A stretch of DNA of 64,000 nt from Streptomyces capitiformicae. GTDB lineage: Bacteria > Actinomycetota > Actinomycetes > Streptomycetales > Streptomycetaceae. The notes under the pieces were generated by a model. The model was not told the DNA's origin. It was given only the letters and a program-made list of their open reading frames with translations, and did no database searches. Positions 9,773-17,522 of this stretch are shown here, piece after piece. The stretch is from NCBI RefSeq assembly GCF_002214185.1, contig NZ_CP022161.1, positions 4,959,767 to 5,023,766 on the forward strand. The letters run 5' to 3'. Numbering within the stretch: position 1 is the first letter of the stretch; each line of letters begins with the position of its first letter. Made by a program: the position numbers and the translations under genes.

Positions 9773-10636
9773 TCACGGGAAACCGGTGTCCGTGTCGCGG
9801 CCGACCGGCCCACCGGGCTGCGGAGAGTCACCGTCCGGGGCACAGACGGCGAACAGGACCTGGGCAGCGGCCAGCAGCGCGCGCATCTCGCCGATGACCG
9901 GCCGGTGAAGGGGCAGCGTCAGGTGGCCGACACCCGGCACCAGCACGTTGCGGGCATTGAGGTCCGGATGGCTGATGCGGCCCCTGGCGGCGGGGATGAC
10001 GGCCTCGTCCAGGTCGCTGTAGAAGGCCACGAACCGGGTGTGGCAGTTCGGGGCCGGTTCGCCGAGTTCGGTCAGCAGCTCGCTCCCCGGCCGTAGCTGG
10101 CGCAGTAGCGGATGGGCCGGGGCCAGCAGAGCGGTGGCGGTCCCGCCGTGCGGCGTCGCCAGCGTGATCAGCAGCGGTACGTGCGCGTCACCGCCGAGCC
10201 GCTGCACGTAGTAGCGGGCGATCAGCCCGCCCAGGCTGTACCCGATCACGACCGCGGTCCGCCCCGCGCCGCCGGCACACGCCGACTCGACCTGCTGGCC
10301 CAGGGTCCGGGCCGCCGTGCGGATGTCCGGGCCGAACGGGTTGCAGGCGACCGGGACAAAGGGGCCCACGCCGTCGCCGTGCAGCTCACGCTCCAGCGGC
10401 GGGACGACCGACTGCCCGTCGGCCAGCCCATGCACCAACAGCACGGGAATCCCCGAACTGGCGGGCAGCGGGTCAGCCGGGCCCTCCGGCCGCCCGTGCA
10501 GGGCACGGCCCAGCACTCCCGTCAGCTGCCCAACGCCCTCGGCGGCCATGTCGAGCGGGAGCCGGGCCAGACGTGCGACTGCCTTGCTCGCCTCGACACC
10601 CACGCCGCGCGCCGGTGACAGCCCCGGCACCGACAA
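9773..10636 (-). CDS. Alpha/beta hydrolase (esterase/lipase-like)
   Basis: Up to 287 residues. The fold signatures are IPVLLVHGLADGQSV (oxyanion strand), VVIGYSLGGLIARYYVQRLG (nucleophile elbow G-Y-S-L-G) and LITLATPHGGTATALLAPA. A late acidic DLDEAVIP and GVGHLTLPLH could supply Asp and His of the triad. It resembles cytoplasmic triacylglycerol-lipase/PGAP1-like hydrolases, and no signal peptide is seen. The TTG at 10636 gives the longest form; GTG 10630 and ATG 10549 are alternatives and the true start is uncertain. Substrate unknown. It sits alone in the island, oriented like the PEBP gene. Confidence 0.85.
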   Translation of the reverse strand: MSVPGLSPARGVGVEASKAVARLARLPLDMAAEGVGQLTGVLGRALHGRPEGPADPLPASSGIPVLLVHGLADGQSVVPPLERELHGDGVGPFVPVACNPFGPDIRTAARTLGQQVESACAGGAGRTAVVIGYSLGGLIARYYVQRLGGDAHVPLLITLATPHGGTATALLAPAHPLLRQLRPGSELLTELGEPAPNCHTRFVAFYSDLDEAVIPAARGRISHPDLNARNVLVPGVGHLTLPLHRPVIGEMRALLAAAQVLFAVCAPDGDSPQPGGPVGRDTDTGFP

Positions 10637-11228
10637 CTGCGGACCGAAAGGAATGCCCGTAGCCGTTCACCCTCCTTGCACGAACCGCGCCTGCCCTTCA
10701 TGAGCGAAAGGGCCGGACGTAGAGCACTGCATGCGGAACACCAACGAAGTAGGCTCGATTCCGCCATTCGCTACGTTTCACTGTGGATGAAGCCAGACGG
10801 AGATGCCATTCGAGGGCTCTCGGCCCGGGGAGGTGGCCTCGACCATCCGGTGACCGGCTCGATCTTCGCCGATGCCGCACTGCCGGTCCGGATCGGACCG
10901 ACTCCTGTCGTCACACCTGCATTGCTGGAGTTCCTCCGCCCGATGGCTGTGAAAGGCAGGCTGCCGCGCTGGATCGAACACGCCTCGGCGAGGTCACGGC
11001 TCCCCACCCGTGTCGCCGATGCTGGTTGTTCCGCCCTGCCCAACACGCTGCGGGACGCTGCTTTCCGTCGTGGCGCCCTCCGCTTCAGTGAGGGAGCCAT
11101 CACCTCCACAGGCCACCGCTTCCACCGACGCGGCCCTCGAGTGCACGTCGGCCGCCCATGCGGCGATGGCGTCGGCGACGATCTGGCGGTTGGACTTCAT
11201 GACGGCAGCTGCCTTTCGCTCGTGACGC
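10637..11228. other. Interval between hydrolase and transposase fragment
   Basis: Open frames overlap on both strands, none with recognised similarity. A minus-strand frame starting MKSNRQIVADAIAAWAAD at 11200 (68 codons to 10994) has a natural-looking start but weak ribosome site and low-complexity tail, so it is not called. The right boundary is where transposase similarity breaks off. Confidence 0.4.
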
Positions 11229-11486
11229 GATGAACACCCGCTCCCAAGTGCCGTCGACGGCCCACATCCGCAGCCGGTGGTAGACACCTCGCCAGTTGCC
11301 GTACTTCTCCGGCAGGTGGACCCATTGCGTTCCGGTCTGGAACTTGAACGCGATCGCGTCGATCACTTCCCGGTGGTCCCGCCAGAGGCCACCCCGCTTC
11401 GGCGTGCGGTCCGGGAGTAACGGCCCGATCCGCGCCCACTGCGCGTCAGTCAACGGCACACCCGGACCAACGACCGGCTGATCCAA
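11229..11486 (-). pseudogene. Truncated IS5-type transposase (N-terminal part)
   Basis: About 86 codons from TTG 11486 read LTDAQWARIGPLLPDRTPKR, WRDHREVIDAIAFKFQTGTQ, WVHLPEKYGNWRGVYHRLRM and WAVDGTWERVF. This is the conserved N-terminal domain (DUF4096-like) of Streptomyces IS5-family transposases. Similarity stops after WERVF, where the DDE catalytic portion should continue, and the frame runs into unrelated sequence. The element is therefore 3'-deleted and cannot transpose itself. Its 5' end lies 10 bp from the 163-bp palindrome at 11497, which may contain its terminal sequence. Confidence 0.85.
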
Positions 11487-11496
11487 ACGAAACTGC

Positions 11497-11659
11497 CTAG
11501 TAGTGCTTCGTTAGGTTGTGGGCTGTCTGCGGCTGCTCCGAGGGCTGGGCAGGGGGTGTCCGCAGGTGGTGCAGGTACCACCTGCACCACCTGCGGACAC
11601 CCCCTGCCCAGCCCTCGGAGCAGCCGCAGACAGCCCACAACCTAACGAAGCACTACTAG
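11497..11659. mobile_element. 163-bp perfect palindromic element bounded by CTAG
   Basis: Two 80-bp arms (11497-11576 and 11580-11659) are exact reverse complements around a 3-bp centre. Each outer end reads CTAG then TAGTGCTTCGTTAGGTTGTG inward. CTAG is a known 4-bp target duplication for some IS5-group elements. The structure could be a MITE or a head-to-head pair of IS ends. It lies between the truncated transposase and the dnaE2 promoter and marks the right edge of the island. Confidence 0.85.
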
Positions 11660-11792
11660 CCCGCACAGCGCCGAGGTCGCGTCCACCGTGCGCACGGTCC
11701 GAGCTGCCGGGCGTTTGCGCAGGTGGGACGGGGGCCGACGGGGATCGTACAGAGGTTCGAAAAGTGGTCTATGGTGGAGGCGGGAAGGTTGT

Positions 11793-11804
11793 GAACTGAT
11801 GTTC
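11793..11804 (+). promoter_or_regulatory. LexA (SOS) box upstream of dnaE2
   Basis: GAAC-TGAT-GTTC followed by GA matches the actinobacterial LexA operator core GAAC-N4-GTTC. It ends 29 bp before the dnaE2 start. LexA control of the dnaE2/imuB mutasome cassette is well established in actinobacteria. Confidence 0.8.
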
Positions 11805-11833
11805 GACTTAGCGTGCGAACCACGGAGGTGTGC

Positions 11834-14800
11834 GTGCCGGGATTCACGCATCTGCACACCGTCTCCGGGTTCTCCCTGCGCTACGGCGCCTCGCACCCGG
11901 AGCGGCTGGCCGAGCGCGCCTCCGAACGGGGTATGGACGCCCTCGCCCTCACCGACCGGGACACCCTCGCGGGCGCGGTCCGGTTCGCCAAGGCCTGTGC
12001 CGCGGCGGGGATCCGCCCGTTGTTCGGGGTGGAGCTGGCGGTGGGGGAGCCCGCGCCTCCCGTACGGCAGGCGCGGCGGCGTGCTCCCGTGCGCGGGGGT
12101 GCCTTCATCGATGAGTCGACACCCCGAGTGGCATTCCTCGCGCGGGAGGGTGCGACCGGCTGGGCCGAGCTCTGCAGAATCGTTACGGCAGCGCATGCGG
12201 GCGACAGTGAGAGAGAGGGGAGCCCACCCCTGTTGCCCTGGGCGGAGTGCGCCGCCGAGGGCCTGACCGTCCTGCTCGGCCCCGCCTCCGACGTGGGGCG
12301 CGCGCTCGCCGCCGGGCGCCCCGACCGCGCCGCGAAGCTCCTCGCACCCTGGCGGGAGGCGTACGGCGACGCCCTGCGTCTGGAGGCGGTGTGGCACGGC
12401 CGCGAAGGCACCGGTCCGGGCTCGCTGCGCCTGGCCGCCCGTACCGTCGGCTTCGCCGCCGAGCAGCGGATCCGCCCGGTGCTCAGCAACGCGGTCCGGT
12501 ACGCCGACCCCGGTATGGGCCCGGTCGCCGACGTCCTGGACGCCGCCCGCCGCCTGGTCCCCGTCGACCCCCGCGGTGAGCTGGATTCCGGCGAGGCCTG
12601 GCTCAAGGACGCGGGCGCCATGCTGGCCGTCGCCGAGCGGGTCGTCGAGGCCGCCGGGTACCGCCGCGACACCGCGTACCGTCTGCTGGAGCAGACCCGT
12701 GCCACGGCCGCCGAGTGCCTGGTCGACCCGGAGGACGACCTCGGCCTCGGCACCGTCCACTTCCCCGAGCCGCACCTCGTCGGCGCCGGCCGCCGCACCG
12801 CCCAGCGGACGCTGGCCTCACGCGCGGCGGCGGGCATGGTGCTGTACGGCTACGACAACCGGCGCGCCTACTGGGACCGGATGCACCAGGAACTGGACGT
12901 CATCGCCCACCACGGCTTCGCCTCCTACTTCCTGACGGTCGCCCAAGTGGTCGATGACGTGCGGAAGATGGGCATCCGGGTCGCCGCACGAGGCTCCGGC
13001 GCGGGCTCCCTCGTCAACCACCTCCTCGGCATCGCGCACGCCGACCCCGTCGAACACGGCCTGCTGATGGAGCGGTTCCTGTCCAAACGGCGGACCGTGC
13101 TGCCCGACATCGACATCGACGTGGAGTCCGCGCGCCGTCTGGAGGTCTACCGCGCGATCATCGCCCGCTTCGGCACCGAGCGGGTCGCCACCGTCGCGAT
13201 GCCGGAGACGTACCGCGTCCGCCACGCCGTCCGCGCCGTGGGCGCGGCCCTCTCCCTGGACCCCGCCGACATCGACCGGATCGCCAAGTCCTTCCCGCAC
13301 ATCCGGGCCCGCGACGCCCGCGCGGCCCTCGAAGAACTCCCGGAACTGAGGAAGTTGGCGAGGGAGCTTCAGCGGGAAGGCGCGCGATACGGTCGGCTGT
13401 GGGAGCTGGTCGAGGCGCTCGACGCCCTCCCGCGCGGAGTCGCCATGCACCCGTGCGGAGTACTGCTCTCCGACGCCTCCCTCCTGTCCCGTACGCCGGT
13501 GATGCCGACCAGCGGCGAGGGGTTCCCCATGTCCCAGTTCGACAAGGACGACGTCGAGGACCTCGGACTGCTCAAACTTGATGTGCTGGGCGTGCGGATG
13601 CAGTCGGCGATGGCGCACGCGGTGGCGGAGGTGGCGCGGGCGACGGGGGAGCGGCTCGACCTCGACGCGCTCGACTTCGAACGGGGCGACGGCGACCCGG
13701 CGACGTATCAACTGATCCGTTCCACCGAGACGCTGGGTTGCTTCCAGATCGAGTCGCCGGGACAGCGGGACCTGGTCGGGCGGCTGCAGCCGGCCACCTT
13801 CCACGACCTGGTGGTCGACATCTCCCTCTTCCGGCCCGGGCCGGTCGCCGCCGACATGGTGCGGCCGTTCATCGCGGCCCGGCACGGGCGGGCGCCGGTC
13901 CGCTACCCGCATCCGGACCTGGAGGAACCGCTGAAGGAGACATATGGCGTCGTCGTCTTCCACGAGCAGATCATCCACATCGTCGACATCATGACCGGCT
14001 GCGGACGGGACGAGGCGGACCGGGTGCGGCGCGGGCTGTCCGACCCCGAGTCGCAGGGGCGGATCCGTGTGTGGTTCGCGCAGCACGCGGCGGCCAAGGG
14101 GTACGACGCCGAGACGGTCGCACGGGCCTGGGAGATCGTCGAGGCCTTCGGGTCGTACGGTTTCTGCAAGGCGCACGCGGTGGCCTTCGCGGTGCCGACG
14201 TACCAGTCGGCGTGGCTGAAGGCGCATCATCCGGCGGCCTTCTACGCGGGGCTGCTCACGCACGACCCCGGGATGTATCCGAAGCGGCTGCTGCTCGCGG
14301 ACGCGCGGCGGCGGGGGGTGCCGATCCTGCCGGTGGACGTCAACCGGTCGGCGGTCGCACATCATATCGAACTGGTGTCTGAATCCAGGGTGTGGGGGCT
14401 GCGGTTGGCCCTCTCCGACGTGCACGGCATCAACGAGGCTGAGGCGGCGCGGATCGAGGCCGGGCAGCCGTACGCCTCGCTGCTGGACTTCTGGGAGCGG
14501 GCGCGGCCGAGCCGACCGCTCGCCCAGCGACTCGCCCAGGTCGGCGCGTTGGACGACTTCGGCGCCAACCGGCGTGATCTGCAGCTGCACTTGACGGAGC
14601 TGCACCGGGGCGCCCGAGGCGCGGGTGGCGGCCAGCTGCCGTTGGCGGGCGGGCGCAGGACCGCGCCGGCCGGGCTGCCGGACCTGTCCTCCGCCGAGAG
14701 GCTCAGTGCCGAGCTGGGCGTGCTGTCGATGGACGTCTCGCGCAATCTGATGGACGACCACCGGAAGTTCCTCGACGAGCTGGGCGTGGTGCCGGCGCGG

Positions 14801-15289
14801 CGGCTGCGCGAGGCACGGCACGGTGAGACGGTCCTGGTCGCGGGCGCCAAGGCGGCCACCCAGACCCCGCCGATCCGCTCCGGCAAACGGGTCATCTTCA
14901 CCACCCTCGACGACGGTACGGGCCTGGTCGACCTCGCCTTCTTCGACGACTCCCACGACGCGTGCGCCCACACCGTCTTCCACTCCTGGCTGCTGCTGGT
15001 GCGCGGCGTGGTGCAGCGGCGCGGCCCGCGCAGCCTCAGCGTGGTCGGCGCGGCCGCCTGGAACCTCGCCGAACTCGTCGAACTGCGCCGCGAGGGCGGC
15101 CTCGACGCGGTGATGCCACGGCTGGCGGAGCCGGTGGCGGAGGGCACCCACCGCGACCCCACGAACGGCCGACGCATCCGCATGCCCACCGGATACGAGA
15201 TGAATCCATGGGCCGATCTGCGGCCCGCGGGCGAAGAGCCCACGAAGACACGGAAGTTGTGGCACCAGAGTCCGGGGAGTGCGGGATGA
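11834..15289 (+). CDS. dnaE2: Error-prone DNA polymerase III alpha subunit DnaE2
   Basis: 1,151 residues from GTG 11834, chosen because GGAGG sits five bases upstream and the protein then starts VPGFTHLHTVSGFS as in relatives. Domains in order are PHP (HLHTVSGFS, residues 6-14; ALTDRDTLAGAVRF), the C-family polymerase palm with PDIDID acids (Asp425, 427 and 429), the thumb/fingers including FQIESPGQRDLVGRLQPA, helix-hairpin-helix text near residues 830-880, and an OB fold (VLVAGAKAATQTPP, IFTTLDDGTGLVDLAFF). It performs translesion synthesis during SOS mutagenesis with ImuA' and ImuB. The ATGA overlap with the next gene and the LexA box upstream indicate an SOS operon. Confidence 0.95.
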   Translation: MPGFTHLHTVSGFSLRYGASHPERLAERASERGMDALALTDRDTLAGAVRFAKACAAAGIRPLFGVELAVGEPAPPVRQARRRAPVRGGAFIDESTPRVAFLAREGATGWAELCRIVTAAHAGDSEREGSPPLLPWAECAAEGLTVLLGPASDVGRALAAGRPDRAAKLLAPWREAYGDALRLEAVWHGREGTGPGSLRLAARTVGFAAEQRIRPVLSNAVRYADPGMGPVADVLDAARRLVPVDPRGELDSGEAWLKDAGAMLAVAERVVEAAGYRRDTAYRLLEQTRATAAECLVDPEDDLGLGTVHFPEPHLVGAGRRTAQRTLASRAAAGMVLYGYDNRRAYWDRMHQELDVIAHHGFASYFLTVAQVVDDVRKMGIRVAARGSGAGSLVNHLLGIAHADPVEHGLLMERFLSKRRTVLPDIDIDVESARRLEVYRAIIARFGTERVATVAMPETYRVRHAVRAVGAALSLDPADIDRIAKSFPHIRARDARAALEELPELRKLARELQREGARYGRLWELVEALDALPRGVAMHPCGVLLSDASLLSRTPVMPTSGEGFPMSQFDKDDVEDLGLLKLDVLGVRMQSAMAHAVAEVARATGERLDLDALDFERGDGDPATYQLIRSTETLGCFQIESPGQRDLVGRLQPATFHDLVVDISLFRPGPVAADMVRPFIAARHGRAPVRYPHPDLEEPLKETYGVVVFHEQIIHIVDIMTGCGRDEADRVRRGLSDPESQGRIRVWFAQHAAAKGYDAETVARAWEIVEAFGSYGFCKAHAVAFAVPTYQSAWLKAHHPAAFYAGLLTHDPGMYPKRLLLADARRRGVPILPVDVNRSAVAHHIELVSESRVWGLRLALSDVHGINEAEAARIEAGQPYASLLDFWERARPSRPLAQRLAQVGALDDFGANRRDLQLHLTELHRGARGAGGGQLPLAGGRRTAPAGLPDLSSAERLSAELGVLSMDVSRNLMDDHRKFLDELGVVPARRLREARHGETVLVAGAKAATQTPPIRSGKRVIFTTLDDGTGLVDLAFFDDSHDACAHTVFHSWLLLVRGVVQRRGPRSLSVVGAAAWNLAELVELRREGGLDAVMPRLAEPVAEGTHRDPTNGRRIRMPTGYEMNPWADLRPAGEEPTKTRKLWHQSPGSAG

Positions 15290-16293
15290 ACATCGTTCGC
15301 GTACCTGACGACAAGCCGTCCACCTTCTTCCACGTACGGCTGTCGCGCCCCGAAGGGCTGCCCGAGCTGATGGCGGTGCTGGAGCGGTTCACGCCTGCCG
15401 TGCAGGCATTGGCGCCGTCCGCCGCTGTCGCCCAACTCAGCGGTGCGCTACGGCTGTTCGGGGCGGAGCCGGTCGATCTCGCGGAGCGGATCCGGGTGCG
15501 GGCCCTGGCCTGGTACGGGCTGGACACGGCCGTGGGCATCGGCCCCTCCTGGACGGTCGCCGCGATGGCCTCGGCCCGTACCGGCCCCGGCGGCATCCGG
15601 TGCGTCGTACCGGAACAGGCCGAGGCGTTCCTGGGCCCGCTGCCCGTCGAGGACCTGTACGGGATCCGGCGCGCGCAGGCGGCGGAGCTGCGGAGCCTGG
15701 GCGTGGAGACGGTCGGGCAACTGGCCGGGCTCCCGGCCGGCACCGTCCTGCGGATCCTGGGCCAGGCCGGCCGTGAGCTGCGGGAACGTGCCCGCGGGAT
15801 CGACCGCCGTACGGTTGTCCCGGGGCGGGGCGCGCAGTCGGTGAGCGTCCGCGCGGACTTCCCGCTCGACACACTCGACGGCGTCGAGATCCGCGCCGCC
15901 GCACTGCGACTGGCCACGGAACTCGGCGCACGACTGCGCACCCACGACCGGGCGGCACGCCGGATCACCGTCACGGTACGGACGGCCGACCGGCGGGACC
16001 TGTCCAGGACCCGGACCCTGCCCGCGCCCTCGGCCCACACCGACGACCTGCGGGAGGCGGTGTACGCCGTCCTCGACGGCTACGGCCTCCAGCGCGCCCG
16101 TATCCGGCGGCTCACCCTGACCGCCGAGCACATCGTGGACGCCGCCCTGGCCCACACCCAGCTGACACTGGACCGTGGCAGGGAGGCGCGGCTGCGCGCG
16201 GAGCCCGTCATCGACGCCCTCAACGAACGGTACGGACCCGGCACGGTGGGCCCGGCCGCCTGCTTCATCAACAGGGGACCTCATGCGGCGTGA
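15286..16293 (+). CDS. imuB: ImuB-like Y-family polymerase homologue
   Basis: 335 residues, starting MNIVRVPDDKPSTFFHVRLS at the ATGA overlap with dnaE2. The fold of a Y-family polymerase is recognisable: palm pieces (VAQLSGALRLFG, YGLDTAVGIGPSWTVAAMAS), helix-hairpin-helix (LRSLGVETVGQLAGLPAGTV) and a little-finger-like end. The catalytic acids expected in DMDAF and SxDE motifs are absent; LSGALRLFG stands where active enzymes have YLDVT. This fits ImuB-type proteins, which act as mutasome scaffolds linking DnaE2 to the sliding clamp. No obvious beta-clamp motif was confirmed at the C-terminus (FINRGPHAA). Coexpression with DnaE2 under LexA is likely. Confidence 0.82.
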   Translation: MNIVRVPDDKPSTFFHVRLSRPEGLPELMAVLERFTPAVQALAPSAAVAQLSGALRLFGAEPVDLAERIRVRALAWYGLDTAVGIGPSWTVAAMASARTGPGGIRCVVPEQAEAFLGPLPVEDLYGIRRAQAAELRSLGVETVGQLAGLPAGTVLRILGQAGRELRERARGIDRRTVVPGRGAQSVSVRADFPLDTLDGVEIRAAALRLATELGARLRTHDRAARRITVTVRTADRRDLSRTRTLPAPSAHTDDLREAVYAVLDGYGLQRARIRRLTLTAEHIVDAALAHTQLTLDRGREARLRAEPVIDALNERYGPGTVGPAACFINRGPHAA

Positions 16294-16323
16294 CCACCTG
16301 ATCGGTGCCTGCGGCCGGGGGCC

Positions 16324-16698
16324 TCAGCGCGCCCAGGGCGGAGCGATCCGCGTACCGTCCGCGAGCACCGCTTCCAGTCCGATGGACGTGGTGACCCAGG
16401 AGACCGCGACCGTCGCCGTCGGATTCTCGACGGCGAGGGTCGCCCCCGGGTTGATGATCACCGTGTCGCCCGCGGTGATGCGGTGGGTCCGGTCGTCGAG
16501 GGTGATCAGGAGCTCGCCGTCGAGCAGATGGAAGATCTCCTCCCGGTCGACGGTGTGAGCGGGGGCCTTCGTGCCCACGGGGATCTCGCCGTGCCAGGCG
16601 CAGAGTTCCTTGCTGCCGGTGCGGGGAGACGCGTGCGGGAGGAAACGGGCGCCGTGCAACTCGTGGACGACGGCTTCGGACGAGCGGATGACTGGCAT
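16324..16698 (-). CDS. Cupin-domain protein
   Basis: 124 residues, a single small beta-barrel. ATG 16698 is preceded by GGAAGG. Cupin motif 1 is partly seen as APAHTVDREEIFHLLDGEL, where His and Glu occupy metal-ligand positions, and motif 2 as ITAGDTVIINPGATLAVEN. Small cupins of this size usually bind a metal and an unknown small ligand or act as isomerase or dioxygenase-like enzymes; substrate is not predictable here. It converges on imuB and is probably transcribed alone. Confidence 0.85.
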   Translation of the reverse strand: MPVIRSSEAVVHELHGARFLPHASPRTGSKELCAWHGEIPVGTKAPAHTVDREEIFHLLDGELLITLDDRTHRITAGDTVIINPGATLAVENPTATVAVSWVTTSIGLEAVLADGTRIAPPWAR

Positions 16699-17167
16699 GG
16701 CTGCCTTCCCGTAGAGGATGTTGTGGAGCTCGTCCGCAAGGGGTTGTCAGCTGCTTGCGGGGGAGCGTGCACGAGGGCGGCTTAACTCGACCGTGTGATG
16801 GTCGGCTTCCGGTTTTGCGGCGTCCTGGGCCGTCCGGGTCAACGTGATCGTGCGATCTGGGACGCCGGGTACGGCGCCAGCAGGCGGGGCCCCTGCTCCG
16901 CCGGAGTGATGGTTCGGGGCCTCCCCGTCGCCTCTGGCCGTACCCATTTGGCCAGGTCGTACAGGCAGGTCGTACAGGGCAGTGTCCATAGCGGCCTCCG
17001 GCCGCGGGGGCCTCCCGGGATCGGACCACGCACGGGATGCGTGTCGCTGCCCCGGGGTTGAGTACGCCGGGGAACCTGGGGGTCCCCCCGGACGAAGTCT
17101 GGGGGAGCGCCCAAGACCGTTCGGGGCGTGCGGCTGAGCGGACTCACTCCTGCTCAGTCCAGAGGAA
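16699..17167. other. Gene-free interval upstream of the cupin gene
   Basis: Holds the cupin promoter side and a REP-like palindrome at 17077-17107. Open frames in it are compositional. No further element recognised. Confidence 0.5.
17077..17107 (+). repeat. REP-like palindromic repeat, copy 1 (divergent centre)
   Basis: TGGGGGTCCCCCC, a ten-base centre, then TGGGGGAG. The outer parts match the 42-bp copies at 17644 and 18587, while the centre differs. A palindromic intergenic repeat of this type is widespread in Streptomyces (from memory). Confidence 0.65.
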
Positions 17168-17383
17168 CGGTATGTCGAGCGGCGGCCGCATCCCGGGGAC
17201 GCGCGCGCCCGGCTGATCGTGCTGACCGAGCGGGGCTGGGGGTGCACTCGGGCGGCGGAGGAGGCGGCCGCGGAGGTCGTCCGGGAGTGGGTCGAACTGC
17301 TCGGCGGGGAGGGTGATGTGCGGGTGCTGCGCGATCAGTTGACGCGCATCGCGCCCTACGGCCCCATCCGGCCTGCCTGGTGA
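17168..17383 (+). pseudogene. C-terminal remnant of a MarR-family regulator
   Basis: Seventy-one codons in one frame read RYVERRPHPGDARARLIVLT, ERGWGCTRAAEEAAAEVVRE, WVELLGGEGDVRVLRDQL and TRIAPYGPIRPAW before TGA. RRPHPGDARARLIVLTERG is the wing and following helix of MarR regulators, which normally have about 70 further residues with the recognition helix before it. Upstream codons (LLSPEE) do not continue the family, and no start with a ribosome site is present. The 5' half has been lost next to a REP-like repeat. Confidence 0.6.
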
Positions 17384-17396
17384 CGGTTGAAGATTT

Positions 17397-17439
17397 TACT
17401 GACGCGTAACTTCCCACTTTTTCTACTCGCCCGTAACTT
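17397..17439 (+). promoter_or_regulatory. Two direct TACT-N5-GTAACTT boxes upstream of lipase
   Basis: Identical outer sequence at 17397-17412 and 17424-17439, 27 bp apart (two and a half turns), ending 83 bp before the lipase start. Likely a pair of regulator sites; the first also has TTAC/GTAA dyad symmetry. Confidence 0.45.
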
Positions 17440-17522
17440 GGCGAAGTAGAACAGCATCCTCGTGATCCGGATCACTGGGCGCACGCCGTCGCATGTCCCT
17501 TGAGCCGCAAGGAGATCACTCG

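Noticed and set aside
10994..11200. 68-codon minus-strand frame starting MKSNRQIVADAIAAWAAD
   Set aside because: The start looks natural, but the ribosome site is weak, the tail is low complexity, and it lies at a transposase truncation point. Not enough support.
12818..15265. 815-codon open frame antisense to dnaE2
   Set aside because: High-GC third positions create long antisense frames in Streptomyces. It has no domain similarity and repetitive Arg/Gly/Asp/Val composition, and it is fully covered by dnaE2. The same applies to 54572-57040 (antisense to the molybdo-enzyme), 58519-60138, 57263-58687 and 6203-7363.
16747..17316. Several open frames around the REP copy upstream of the cupin gene
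   Set aside because: Compositional only, apart from the MarR remnant, which is reported separately.
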